The notes under the pieces: model-generated
What the model was told of the DNA's origin: nothing
Database searches by the model: none
What the model saw: only the letters and a program-made list of their open reading frames with translations
Part shown: positions 41,436-49,532 of the stretch, piece by piece
How the letters are laid out: the number at the start of each line of letters is the position of its first letter
Numbering within the stretch: the stretch's first letter is position 1
Position numbers and translations under genes: made by a program
Assembly (NCBI GenBank): GCA_034430275.1
Contig: DAOUEW010000130.1
Coordinates: 1 to 53,904 of the forward strand
From: JAUVXJ01 sp034430275
Lineage (GTDB): Bacteria; Chloroflexota; Anaerolineae; UBA7937; B3-Chlor
DNA: 53,904 nt
Direction of reading: 5' to 3'

Positions 41436-42623
41436 CTAGAGATTGACGCTGAACGTTCCTGGTCCCCATTCGGTCTCGTTTCCCGCCGGCGAATTGTCGG
41501 TAGCCCTGATCCAGTACTTGACCGTTACGGGAGTCGTCATCGCCGGACAGTGGTTCAGCGCGTTGGGATCGTAGATCATCGCCCACTTGTTGCCGCTCCT
41601 GGAGAAATCACCGCAGTACCCCTTGGGTTGAGTCACGCCGCCCGTTAGCTCGCAGTAGAGCTGCACAGAGGCGATACCCGACGCATCGTCGACCCGGACA
41701 GTGATCTGAACCTGGTCCTGCTGGGAGCAGTACGCGGCCTGTGGGGAGTGGCTCACACTGTCGATGGTGGGCCCCTCGGTATCCTCCGGTGGCTGTGTCA
41801 CCTCCACGACCAAGCTCGCGCTGTCCTCGCCTCCCGGGCCCGTCGCGCTTAGGCTGTAGGTAGTCGTCTCCTCGGGGCACCTATCCCGGGAGTCGGGGCT
41901 GGTTACACCTTCCCCATCGAAGAATATCTCCGTGGGATAACCTTCCACACGCCAATTGAACGTCACGCACTTGCCCCCCGTGATCTGTTGCCGGCTGACG
42001 TTGAAGGCCACGATCCTGGGAGGCGGAGGCGTCGTGGCGGTGCTGCTTGGGGTAGAGCTCGGAGTCGCGGTGGGCATGCTGGTGGAAGTGGCGGTGGCGC
42101 TGGGTATCCCGGTCGAAGTAGGCGTTTCCTCCGGAACGCCCATCGTAGGGGAGGCCCCCGCGGGAGGTCCGGTAGATGTGGGGCTCGCCATCAGCGCGGG
42201 CGTAGCATCTATGATCAGCCTAACGTCCGCGCCCACCACGACCGTGACGAGGTCCGACACTCCTGTCGCCCCCTCCTGATCAGTGGTGCGACACTGTAGC
42301 TCATAGGTCCCCGCCCGCGTGGCCTGGAAACTGAGTTCCGCGTCCAGGTGGGTTGCCTCAGGGTCCTCCGCATTTGCTGCTCGACCTGCGTAGGCCCCGT
42401 TCACCAACAACTCCACGTAGGCCACCCCCTCTCGGGCGAAGGCATGGCACAAGACGGGCACCTCGCCAGGGGACAGTTCGCTGCCATCCCGTGGCGCTCC
42501 TATCCAGGCCCGGGGTCCACTATGGACCACCTCCAACGCCGTCGGTGCGCAAGAGGCCAGCACAAGGGACAGGCACAGGCCGAGGCCCAGCAGTATAGTC
42601 GTCGCTCGCTCTTTGCGTCTCAT
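41436..42623 (-). CDS. Ig-like surface lipoprotein (cassette copy B)
   Basis: 395 aa from ATG 42623, which gives a signal peptide with lipobox LVLASC (Cys25). The N-terminal Ig-like domain has GPRAWIGAPRDGSELSPGEVPVLCHAFAREGVAYVELLVNGAYAG. A Ser/Thr/Pro-rich linker (about residues 155-210) leads to a second Ig/PKD-like domain (ISFNVSRQQITGGKC-like strand order, FNWRVEGYPTEIFFDGEGV) and a third domain with paired Cys (YCSQQDQVQITVRVDDASGIASVQLYCEL). It is a likely extracellular adhesion or envelope protein. It is homologous to the 46119-44866 product, and precedes LysM copy B in the same orientation. Confidence 0.85.
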   Translation of the reverse strand: MRRKERATTILLGLGLCLSLVLASCAPTALEVVHSGPRAWIGAPRDGSELSPGEVPVLCHAFAREGVAYVELLVNGAYAGRAANAEDPEATHLDAELSFQATRAGTYELQCRTTDQEGATGVSDLVTVVVGADVRLIIDATPALMASPTSTGPPAGASPTMGVPEETPTSTGIPSATATSTSMPTATPSSTPSSTATTPPPPRIVAFNVSRQQITGGKCVTFNWRVEGYPTEIFFDGEGVTSPDSRDRCPEETTTYSLSATGPGGEDSASLVVEVTQPPEDTEGPTIDSVSHSPQAAYCSQQDQVQITVRVDDASGIASVQLYCELTGGVTQPKGYCGDFSRSGNKWAMIYDPNALNHCPAMTTPVTVKYWIRATDNSPAGNETEWGPGTFSVNL

Positions 42624-42649
42624 CGTATGCACCGCCTTTTCCAACACCT

Positions 42650-42670
42650 CGGAGGTTGCCCCAACCTCCG
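42650..42670 (-). promoter_or_regulatory. Perfect stem-loop between cassette copies A and B
   Basis: CGGAGGTTG (42650-42658) and CAACCTCCG (42662-42670) with a CCC loop, extended outward by ACCT/AGGT with a bulge. No T-run. It lies 27 bp before the lipoprotein B start and could set relative expression of the two halves by processing or attenuation. Confidence 0.55.
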
Positions 42671-42761
42671 AAGAGGTCCGACTTACTCGGATAATGAGCA
42701 GGGCACCGTACTTCCGACGGCACCCCGCACTACTACTCAGCTTCTGTTCAACCACCCGCGA

Positions 42762-44738
42762 CTAGGGCAGGACCTCCAGATGCACTAGCACGACCCCGTA
42801 TCCGACACCCGAGGGGAAGTAGCTCTGGACAGCCATCCAGTAGTATCCCGTGGCCACGTCTGCGGAGTCGATAGTCCTCATCCCGTACAGCGTGGGAGAA
42901 TAGGTCCCTCCAGGCCACGGCGGGTCCCAATCCAAAATCAACATGCCCAGGGTGAGATCCTCACCAGGATCCAGCTCCACGGTCAGCGTATCGTACCCGT
43001 CGAAAAGGTAGCTTACGGGATGCACCATGTAGCTGAAGATGTCCGGCGCACTCAGCGGAACCAGCCGGTTGTAGTACTGCTCATTCGCTGCCACGGCGCC
43101 GATCCAACTGGGTAGCTTGCAGGAGATGCACGTGGGGTCGCCGCAGGGGTCCGGATGGATGCACCCCGTGTGCAGCGTCTCGAAGGTGACCGCGACCGTG
43201 GTCGTACAGACCGGCCCCGTCCTGGTAACCGTGTTGCTGGGATCAGACTCCGGTCCCACGCCCGGGAACCCCTCGTAGGCGGTCACCTCATAATCGTACG
43301 TCACCCCGCATGGCGGGTACGCGTCCGCTTCCGTGACGAACACTGCTTGCATGCTCGGCACCTGCTCGTAGAGCATGGCACCGTTCCGATACAGCCTGAA
43401 CCCGTCTATCTCCGCCTCGTCGCCCAGCCAATCCCAGACCATAGCGTGATAGGTGGCGCAAGGCGGGCAGCCAATCCACCAGGGACAGGGGCAGCCTTCC
43501 GCGTAGGTCAGATTCTCGGGCGCCGGTGGCACCTCTCTAGGCTCGCAGGGGAAGGTGGGGCAGATGCGGTACACCACAGTGAACCAGCGCCCGTCGTCGG
43601 CGATGGCCGTGACCTCGATGTCCTCGCCCGTCCATTCCGCTTCACCGTGCTCCCTCACGAAGTGGCCCAGTGACCACCCATCGATGCCCACCCAGCCGAA
43701 ACACTCGGCCTCCACACGAACGGTGTCTCCCTGGATGGTGACCTGCTTGCTGTTCGACCCGGCCAGCTCGGCCTGGATGTCCCAGTACTCGCTCCCCAGA
43801 GGAGTGAAGGAGCCCGTCTCCGGGATGCGCTCCATGGGATAGTCGGCCACCTGGACCATGCAGTAGATCTCGTCGTAGGGCTGGTCGACCTGGAACTCCA
43901 GCGCCTCGAAGCCCAGCGTCACTGTGGGCAGCTCCGCCTCGGGTGACTCGGTGATCTCGGGTCCCTCCGGTGGCTCTTCCACCTCAGGTGGGGCCTCCTC
44001 CCCGGGCGGCGGCTCCTCCTCCGCGGGTGGCAGCTCCTCGCCCGGCAGCTCCTCCGCGTCCTCAGGAACGTCCGGCACCTCTTCGGCATCCTCCGGCGGC
44101 GGCCAATCGTCCGGCGGACCTTCCTCCTCCGGATCGAAGGTACCAGGGATGAGCAAGGTCGAGCCCGCCTCCGGCATGGCTGTGGGATCGACACCAGGGT
44201 TGCAGGCCAGGATCTCATCAACCGTCACTTCGTATCCCGCCGCGATTCCCTCCAGGGTCTCCCCCAGTTGAACCTGGTGCTCGAAGACGGCCACCCCCGG
44301 GCAGCCCTCCGGCACCTCGGCACCCTCCACCGCATTCACGCTGATGGAGGCCTGGCCCGAGGCGTCCTGCATGTTGTAGGCCCTGACCACGATGGTGTGG
44401 TTGCCCGGGGTATCAGGCACCCACAGCCCGATGATGGGGAACGGGGATGTGCCATCGGGAAGAGCGCTGGCCTGGGACTGCACTAGCTGCCCATCGACCC
44501 ACAGCTCCATACGCGCGATCTTGCCGGGATCCCTTCCCGTGGCGAAGATCTGCACCGCCGTGCCGATCACAACCTCGTCGCCGTGGTTGGGGCTGTCGAT
44601 CAAGACTGTGGGCACGACCTCCGCCTCCGCGGTGGGCACCATCATGAAGTAGTAGTAGGCCAGGGCGCCCAGCGCCGCCACGATGCAGCACAGAACGACG
44701 AGCACGACGAATACGATGGTTATCGTTCTCCCGCCCAT
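42762..44738 (-). CDS. Membrane-anchored LysM / Ig-like surface protein (cassette copy A)
   Basis: 658 aa from ATG 44738 (AAAGGAGAG ribosome site). Membrane helix at residues 5-30, Ig-like domain (VLIDSPNHGDEVVIGTAVQIFATGRDPGKIARMELWVDGQ), LysM (FEHQVQLGETLEGIAAGYEVTVDEILACNPGV), then a very acidic Pro/Glu-rich linker (about 210-290). The distal half contains many Cys and an FN3-like segment (WDWLGDEAEIDGFRLYRNGAMLY), and ends with a region holding DTLTVELDPGEDLTLGMLILDWD. It is a full-length paralogue of copy B. Binding to cell-wall glycan is expected from LysM; a ligand for the distal part is unknown. Confidence 0.86.
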   Translation of the reverse strand: MGGRTITIVFVVLVVLCCIVAALGALAYYYFMMVPTAEAEVVPTVLIDSPNHGDEVVIGTAVQIFATGRDPGKIARMELWVDGQLVQSQASALPDGTSPFPIIGLWVPDTPGNHTIVVRAYNMQDASGQASISVNAVEGAEVPEGCPGVAVFEHQVQLGETLEGIAAGYEVTVDEILACNPGVDPTAMPEAGSTLLIPGTFDPEEEGPPDDWPPPEDAEEVPDVPEDAEELPGEELPPAEEEPPPGEEAPPEVEEPPEGPEITESPEAELPTVTLGFEALEFQVDQPYDEIYCMVQVADYPMERIPETGSFTPLGSEYWDIQAELAGSNSKQVTIQGDTVRVEAECFGWVGIDGWSLGHFVREHGEAEWTGEDIEVTAIADDGRWFTVVYRICPTFPCEPREVPPAPENLTYAEGCPCPWWIGCPPCATYHAMVWDWLGDEAEIDGFRLYRNGAMLYEQVPSMQAVFVTEADAYPPCGVTYDYEVTAYEGFPGVGPESDPSNTVTRTGPVCTTTVAVTFETLHTGCIHPDPCGDPTCISCKLPSWIGAVAANEQYYNRLVPLSAPDIFSYMVHPVSYLFDGYDTLTVELDPGEDLTLGMLILDWDPPWPGGTYSPTLYGMRTIDSADVATGYYWMAVQSYFPSGVGYGVVLVHLEVLP

Positions 44739-44865
44739 GCGATCTCTCCTTTCATCCTCCTTCGAGTTGGCACTCCATCCTGCCAAGCGCGGTGGCGGTT
44801 TCGATGCGAGGCGTCGCCTTTCTCTGGCACTCGCGCCCCGCTGCGACAACGCCACGAAGCCTCAC

Positions 44866-46119
44866 TCAGCGTACGATGGAGCAGTAGTGAACAGTCACCG
44901 TGCCTGTGGCACTTTTCGACAGGTTGCGCAGCCCGTCGCGGGCCTGGACGTAGTATTGCACAGTTCTGGTGGTAGTACACGAAGGACCAGTAGGCACCGG
45001 CGGATTGAGGCTGTGCTGCAGGGACTCACCCGAGATCACCGCTGAGTAAGGGCCTCCTGTTTGGACCTGATTCATACCTATGGACTGCCACTGCGCACCA
45101 TCGGCATTGATACGATATGTGAGCTTCGGTCCAGTAACGCCGTCCGGATCGGAGATGTTGGCGCTGATGGTCACCTGACCGGGATACTGGCAATAGTTAC
45201 AGTAGACATCGGGCCAATCCATGTGATCGCTAGATTCTTGGATGTTAGTGATGCTAGGTCCAGCGTTCACGGTGGGGCTGGGCTGGATGACCACGACGGT
45301 CACTGTAGCTCTGTCAACGACCTGGCCACCAACCTCCGCCGTCAGCTCAAACTCGCGGGTCGCCGTGGGACACCGGTCCACCGACCCAGAAGGACCGCCC
45401 ACGCCCTCCCCATCGAAGAAGATGGCATCGGGGGATCCCGCCACCACGTAACTGAAGGTCACACATTCGCCTAGCGTGATCTGGCTCTTGCTCACCTCGA
45501 AGGAGGTGATCCTCGGCGGGACGCGTGTCGGCGAGGGTGGTAGCGGTGTCGACGTAGGTGGTATACGTGTGGAGGTCGGTGGTATAGACGTAGACGTAGG
45601 CGGTACCTGCGTGGGTGTCGGAGGTACGGATGTCGAAGTCGGTGGGACTTCCGTGGGCGGTGCCTCTGTGGCCGTCGGCGTGGCCGTGGGGATCTCCTCT
45701 TCCTCCGTCGTGGGCGTAGGCTCCTCGCCAGCCACGGTCAGGTTCACGGGATCCGACTGCACCATCCCCCCGCCGTCGCCGCCGTAGGTGCGGCAATGCA
45801 CCACGTACCTCCCTGGCCCGGTGGTCTCGAAAGTCATGCTGGCCGTGAAGTACTCGGAATCCGGTGCCGTATTCGTAGCTCGATTGCCGAAGGCCCCGTT
45901 GACCCACAGCTCCAGATGTGAGACGCCGCCACCAGCGTAGCCGTGGCACATCACGGACACCGTACCCCACGGAACCTCGCTCCCATCAGGCGGGCCGCCG
46001 ACCCACGCCCGCGGCCCCATGTCCAGGGCCACCAGCCCCTGCGCACACGAGGCCAGAATCAGTGTCGTCACCACCAAGAGGCCCGCCAGGATGGCTCTGT
46101 AGCGTCGATTGCTCTTCAT
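44866..46119 (-). CDS. Ig-like surface lipoprotein (cassette copy A)
   Basis: 417 aa from ATG 46119 (AAAGGAGGAAG ribosome site). Signal peptide with lipobox LILASC (Cys25), an Ig-like domain (MGPRAWVGGPPDGSEVPWGTVSVMCHGYAGGGVSHLELWVNGAFGN), a linker built of seven-residue repeats of the type VPPTSTS, then an Ig/PKD-like domain (ITLGECVTFSYVVAGSPDAIFFDGEGVGG) and a distal Cys-containing domain. It is the paralogue of 42623-41436. It heads the four-gene cassette array and is driven by the strong promoter at 46318-46346, with a leader of about 190 nt. Confidence 0.87.
   Translation of the reverse strand: MKSNRRYRAILAGLLVVTTLILASCAQGLVALDMGPRAWVGGPPDGSEVPWGTVSVMCHGYAGGGVSHLELWVNGAFGNRATNTAPDSEYFTASMTFETTGPGRYVVHCRTYGGDGGGMVQSDPVNLTVAGEEPTPTTEEEEIPTATPTATEAPPTEVPPTSTSVPPTPTQVPPTSTSIPPTSTRIPPTSTPLPPSPTRVPPRITSFEVSKSQITLGECVTFSYVVAGSPDAIFFDGEGVGGPSGSVDRCPTATREFELTAEVGGQVVDRATVTVVVIQPSPTVNAGPSITNIQESSDHMDWPDVYCNYCQYPGQVTISANISDPDGVTGPKLTYRINADGAQWQSIGMNQVQTGGPYSAVISGESLQHSLNPPVPTGPSCTTTRTVQYYVQARDGLRNLSKSATGTVTVHYCSIVR
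45515..45661 (-). repeat. Seven imperfect 21-bp tandem repeats encoding the Pro/Thr linker
   Basis: Units start at 45515, 45536, 45557, 45578, 45599, 45620 and 45641, each beginning GGnGGn on the plus strand and coding (V/I/L)PPT(S/P)T(S/Q/R). They lie inside the lipoprotein A gene and would give a rigid extended spacer whose length could vary by slippage. Confidence 0.8.
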
Positions 46120-46317
46120 GGTCCCTTCCTCCTTTGACTCGCTAGGACAGGAGACTACGCGACGGCACGGAGAAGAAGTGTTTCGAGGCTGCGGTTCCTC
46201 CTCGGGGATGCTGCAAATAGGACAACAACGCTCGTCCGCGCCCGTCCCTTCAAGTGAGAACCCCATCAGTCGCCACTGGATGTGGCAGGACAGGCAATCA
46301 TCCCGCAGATTTGACGA

Positions 46318-46346
46318 ACTATATCACAGTCCCTGGAAGGTGTCAA
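46318..46346 (-). promoter_or_regulatory. Promoter of the duplicated surface cassette
   Basis: Minus strand TTGACA (46341-46346), 17-bp spacer, TATAGT (46318-46323). The -35 overlaps the last codons of the phosphatase gene. Confidence 0.8.
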
Positions 46347-46906
46347 GTGTGGTTTCCCGCACCGTCTCGCTCGTGAAACTCCGTAAGGACTGCTAGCTGA
46401 TCGTCGCTGGGCCGCAGGAAAGGCCGGACTTTCCTGATGGCGGCCCAAGCCTGGTCGGGGGTCAGGCCCGTGCTCACCAGGTAGGCGGCCGCCGTCGTTG
46501 CGGCGCGCCCCACCCCGCTCATACAGTGCACGTACACACCGCGGCCTTCTTCCAGCGCTTCACTTATGAAAGCGCCGGCCTCGTCCAACTGCTCCAGACT
46601 GGGCGGTGCATCATCGGTGGTGGGAATCCAGAGGTGCTTCTCCAGCGCCACACCCAGAGCCTCATCATCTGCTTCGCGCCTCAGACTCAGGCTTGCGCTG
46701 ATCCCCAGACCAGCCATCCGTCCCAGCCCCCAGCGGTAGTGCTGACCGCCAACGTAGAGATGGGGCCTGATACGGCTCGTCACAGGCGGGGACATGCCCG
46801 TCAGCACCCGCAGGGCATGGTCTTTGAGCCAAAGGACTGTGACCCTCAACCCCTGCTCTCGCAAGCGCCAGTCGAGGATGCTCAGTCCTTTGCGTACTCT
46901 CTGCAT
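46343..46906 (-). CDS. Dual-specificity/tyrosine phosphatase-like protein
   Basis: 187 aa from ATG 46906. The P-loop is VHCMSGVGRAATTAAAYLV, with nucleophile Cys128 and Arg134 (CX5R). The general acid is probably in TTDDAPPS (about 97-103). IRPHLYVGGQHYRWGLGRMAGLGISASLSLR is the typical DSP opening. It removes phosphate from Tyr/Ser/Thr proteins or other phosphoesters. An N-terminal helical extension of about 45 residues is present. It overlaps nothing, following dodecin by 28 bp on the same strand. Confidence 0.88.
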   Translation of the reverse strand: MQRVRKGLSILDWRLREQGLRVTVLWLKDHALRVLTGMSPPVTSRIRPHLYVGGQHYRWGLGRMAGLGISASLSLRREADDEALGVALEKHLWIPTTDDAPPSLEQLDEAGAFISEALEEGRGVYVHCMSGVGRAATTAAAYLVSTGLTPDQAWAAIRKVRPFLRPSDDQLAVLTEFHERDGAGNHT

Positions 46907-46934
46907 AGGGGGTTTCTGAGCCTGAGCGTGGCTC

Positions 46935-47147
46935 CTAGCCCACGTCCCCTTCCACAATGAAGGCGACCTTCACGTCGACCCTGTACTCGACAACCTTGCC
47001 GCCTTTGACCACTACGTTCTGGCCCACGACGTCAGCGCCCGCGATACCTCGCAGGGTCTCCGCGGCCTTGTCGATGGCGTTTGCAGTCGCCTCCTCCCAG
47101 CTATTGGGGGAAGTTCCCACCAGCTCGATGACCTTCAACACCGACAT
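46935..47147 (-). CDS. Dodecin
   Basis: 70 aa from ATG 47147 (GGGAGG ribosome site, 7-nt spacing). The sequence VLKVIELVGTSPNSWEEATANAIDKAAETLRGIAGADVVGQNVVVKGGKVVEYRVDVKVAFIVEG is a textbook dodecin: a beta-alpha-beta-beta unit forming hollow dodecamers that store and buffer flavins. In bacterial dodecins flavin stacks on a Trp pair; the one Trp here (SW in SPNSWEEA) fits. It lies between SPFH and phosphatase genes on the same strand. Confidence 0.93.
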   Translation of the reverse strand: MSVLKVIELVGTSPNSWEEATANAIDKAAETLRGIAGADVVGQNVVVKGGKVVEYRVDVKVAFIVEGDVG

Positions 47148-47203
47148 CACCACACCTCCCTTTCGAGTTGGTCAATAGTCCGTGACCTACCCTTACGTGC
47201 CTC

Positions 47204-48256
47204 CTACTCCACGGGGTTGCCGCAGTTGGCACAGAACTTGGATCCTGCTGGCACGTCCGCCTTGCAGTTGGCGCAGATCATGGACCCACCGATCTTGGCT
47301 CCACAGTGGTTGCAGAACTTCGCAGCCGCGGGTATGGGATTGCCGCAGCTTGGGCAGGGAATGGTGGCCGCAGCAGCGCCCGCGGCAGCCGCGCCGCCCT
47401 GCATGGCCTGGCCCATCATACCCGCCATCATGGCCCCCATGCCTACGCCGGCACCCATGCCTGCGCCCATCTGGGCGAAGCCGCCGCCGCCTTCCCCGCT
47501 GGCCATGGCTGCCTGTTCCACCGCCCTGGCCGTCTTGAACTGGAGGTAAGCTTGCATGTTGCCGATGGCTCCCATCGCGGCCCGCTCGTCGATGGCCTTG
47601 GCGGTCTCCTCCGTGGGCGAGATGCTGCTCACGAAGAGCGTCTTGAGGTCTATGCCGATGGTGTTGAAATCGTCCTGCGCCTTGGCCTTGGTGCCGGCCC
47701 CGATCTCGTCGTACAGGCTGGGCAGGTCGAAGAGGGACTTGCCTACCCCGCCCAGGAGATCCGTCAGGTTGGAGATGAGCATGCTGCGCAGGAAGTTCTC
47801 GATGTCGTTCGTGTAGTACAAGCCCTGCGTGGCCACGATCTTGTTCACGAAGAGCTGCGGATCCTTGATCTGCATGGAATAGGTGCCGAAAGCCCGAACA
47901 CGAACCATGCCCAGATCGGTATCGCGCAGGGCTACGGGCTCGGAGGTACCCCACTTTTGATCTACAAACTCCCGCATGTTGACGTAGTAGACCTCGGCCT
48001 TGAAGGGCGTCTCGCCGCTGAACGCCTTGCCGATAAGATCAACCAGCAGGGGCACGTTGGCGGTGGAGATGGTGTGCCGGCCCGCCCCGAAGACATCCAG
48101 TGCCTTCCCATCGCGGAAGAACACCGCCTGCTGGCTCTCCCGCACGATGACCTGAGAGCCGATGCGGAAATCCCCAGAACCTTGCTCGGGGATTCGATGC
48201 ACCATCTCTCGCCCGGTGGCGTCGAAGTACTCGATTACGTCGAAGACCCTTGCCAT
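47204..48256 (-). CDS. SPFH-domain (YdjI/virion core-like) protein with C-terminal double zinc ribbon
   Basis: 350 aa. An N-terminal SPFH domain (residues about 25-240; SQVIVRESQQAVFFRDGKALDVFGAGRHTISTANVPLL, DQKWGTSEPVALRDTDLGMVRVRAFGTYSMQI). A Gly/Ala/Met-rich low-complexity stretch (about 250-300) comes next. Two zinc ribbons end the protein (CPSCGNPIPAAAKFCNHCG and CANCKADVPAGSKFCANCG). This is the YdjI/YdjL-type architecture, involved in membrane organisation and stress response in Bacillus. No membrane helix is apparent. The AGGAGG site supports the start. It follows a coiled-coil gene by 30 bp. Confidence 0.9.
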   Translation of the reverse strand: MARVFDVIEYFDATGREMVHRIPEQGSGDFRIGSQVIVRESQQAVFFRDGKALDVFGAGRHTISTANVPLLVDLIGKAFSGETPFKAEVYYVNMREFVDQKWGTSEPVALRDTDLGMVRVRAFGTYSMQIKDPQLFVNKIVATQGLYYTNDIENFLRSMLISNLTDLLGGVGKSLFDLPSLYDEIGAGTKAKAQDDFNTIGIDLKTLFVSSISPTEETAKAIDERAAMGAIGNMQAYLQFKTARAVEQAAMASGEGGGGFAQMGAGMGAGVGMGAMMAGMMGQAMQGGAAAAGAAAATIPCPSCGNPIPAAAKFCNHCGAKIGGSMICANCKADVPAGSKFCANCGNPVE

Positions 48257-48286
48257 TTCAAGTCCTCCTCATCTAAGCGTGACCAG

Positions 48287-48817
48287 CTACTGGGACTCGC
48301 CGACGCTAACGATCACGTCCTTCCTGCGATCGAGCGTGGTGTTGACTTCCTGCAAGAGCAGCAGGGCATCGTTGGCTACGCTCCTCATCTCCTCCCCTGC
48401 CATGGCGGCGATGGCCAGCTTGTCCATCTTCTCCGCCAGTTGATCCACCGAGGAAGCGAGGGCGCTGTCGTACATATAGAGCGCGTCCAGTTGCTCCTCC
48501 TTGATCCTCACCGCGTCGAAGAGACCGGCGTACCCGTACTCCGCAACCTTGAGCCGATCTATGAGCAACTGAAGCTGAAGCATGGTCCTCTCCAGCAGGC
48601 CCAGGTCCTCGATCTTGCCCTCGCTGGCCAGGTGGTTCTGAACGTTGGACAGCTTCGTACGCTGCTCCTGGAAACGGTCCGCGAGGTGCAGCCGAAGTAT
48701 CTTGTCGGCCTCCCGACGCATCTCCTTCTCTTTGTACCCATGGTAGCCTGGGATCTTCCCCACGAGCTTCTCCAAGGCCCCTCGCGCATCCGATACCACG
48801 TCTCTCAGATCGTCCAT
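48287..48817 (-). CDS. Coiled-coil protein paired with the SPFH gene
   Basis: 176 aa, almost entirely helical with heptad-like patterns (MRREADKILRLHLADRFQEQRTKLSNVQNHLASEGKIEDLGLLERTMLQLQLLIDRLK and later DQLAEKMDKLAIAAMAGEEMRSVANDALLLLQEVNTTLDRR). No family name can be given, but it resembles small helical proteins that commonly accompany YdjI-type SPFH proteins, possibly as a partner for assembly on membranes (inference). The start has GGAGG upstream. A TATAAT at 48868-48873 on the minus strand may be its promoter. Confidence 0.75.
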   Translation of the reverse strand: MDDLRDVVSDARGALEKLVGKIPGYHGYKEKEMRREADKILRLHLADRFQEQRTKLSNVQNHLASEGKIEDLGLLERTMLQLQLLIDRLKVAEYGYAGLFDAVRIKEEQLDALYMYDSALASSVDQLAEKMDKLAIAAMAGEEMRSVANDALLLLQEVNTTLDRRKDVIVSVGESQ

Positions 48818-48867
48818 CTTGCACCCACCTCCTTCACTCCCTACATCTCTGCTCGCAGCCTGTGCCG

Positions 48868-48873
48868 ATTATA
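48868..48873 (-). promoter_or_regulatory. Isolated TATAAT -10 ahead of the coiled-coil/SPFH unit
   Basis: A perfect -10 box with only a poor -35 (TTACCT, 18 bp upstream), 51 bp before the 48817 start. It would start the coiled-coil, SPFH, dodecin, phosphatase unit. Confidence 0.4.
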
Positions 48874-48986
48874 GTCGATCTTTGCCCAAAAAGGTAAGCG
48901 GCCTTCGGCGCAGCCAGGAAGACCTCATGGCCGCAGTTCCCCTTGGCCTCTTGCCTCCACGTGACGTCAGGCCACGTGACCGAGGC

Positions 48987-49532
48987 TCACTGTCCTCCGT
49001 AGAAGCAGAGTAAGGTGCTGCCGTACTTCCGCTGATCGCTGAGCCTCAGCGTCTCCAGTTCCAGATCCTGGTACTCCTTGGGGTGTATCTGGACCACCAC
49101 CACTCCTCCCGGTGCCAGCCAGGCTGCCCCATCGAGAGCGTGCAGGGTCTTGGCCCACAACTCCTTGTACTGAGGCGGCGCCACGTAGACCAGATCGAAG
49201 GGCTCCAGGTCGTCCTTTCTGAGGAAGGAGAAGACGTCGCCCCTCACCACCTGGGCCCGATCCTTGAGTCCTGTATGAGCCAGGTTGTCCCGGATGGTGA
49301 AGATCGCTTGCCTCTGCTGCTCCACGAATAGCGCGAAGCTGGCCCCACGGCTCAAGGCCTCGATGCCTATGCTCCCCGTGCCCGCGAACAGGTCGAGAAC
49401 CCGCGCCTCCATCACGAGGTCGCCCAGGATAGAGAAGAGGGCCTCCTTGACCCGCTCCCCCACGGGCCGGGTGGACGAGCCCCGCACCATCTTCAGCCTG
49501 CGACCTTTGGCGTCCCCCGCGATGACCCTCAT
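48987..49532 (-). CDS. rsmD: 16S rRNA (guanine-N2) methyltransferase RsmD
   Basis: 181 aa from ATG 49532, whose first base is the last base of the preceding stop (TGATG). RVIAGDAKGRRLK, STRPVGERVKEALFSIL and VLDLFAGTGSIGIEALSRGA are the canonical RsmD N-terminal and SAM motifs. The catalytic DPPY tetrad is APPQ (LVYVAPPQYKELW), a variant I associate with Chloroflexota. It methylates G966 of 16S rRNA. It is translationally coupled to the YdjM-like gene and so may lie at the end of the T-box operon. Confidence 0.92.
   Translation of the reverse strand: MRVIAGDAKGRRLKMVRGSSTRPVGERVKEALFSILGDLVMEARVLDLFAGTGSIGIEALSRGASFALFVEQQRQAIFTIRDNLAHTGLKDRAQVVRGDVFSFLRKDDLEPFDLVYVAPPQYKELWAKTLHALDGAAWLAPGGVVVVQIHPKEYQDLELETLRLSDQRKYGSTLLCFYGGQ

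Noticed and set aside
45515..45661. CRISPR-like array
   Set aside because: The 21-bp units are contiguous, have no spacers and code for a Pro/Thr linker in frame.
47306..48874. Plus-strand open frame of 522 codons opposite the SPFH and coiled-coil genes
   Set aside because: Antisense shadow; the minus strand has clear protein families with good ribosome sites.
48959..48982. Second parS site (two CACGTG motifs near 48960 and 48973)
   Set aside because: Flanks do not match TGTTN...NAACA; only the 6-bp core is shared.
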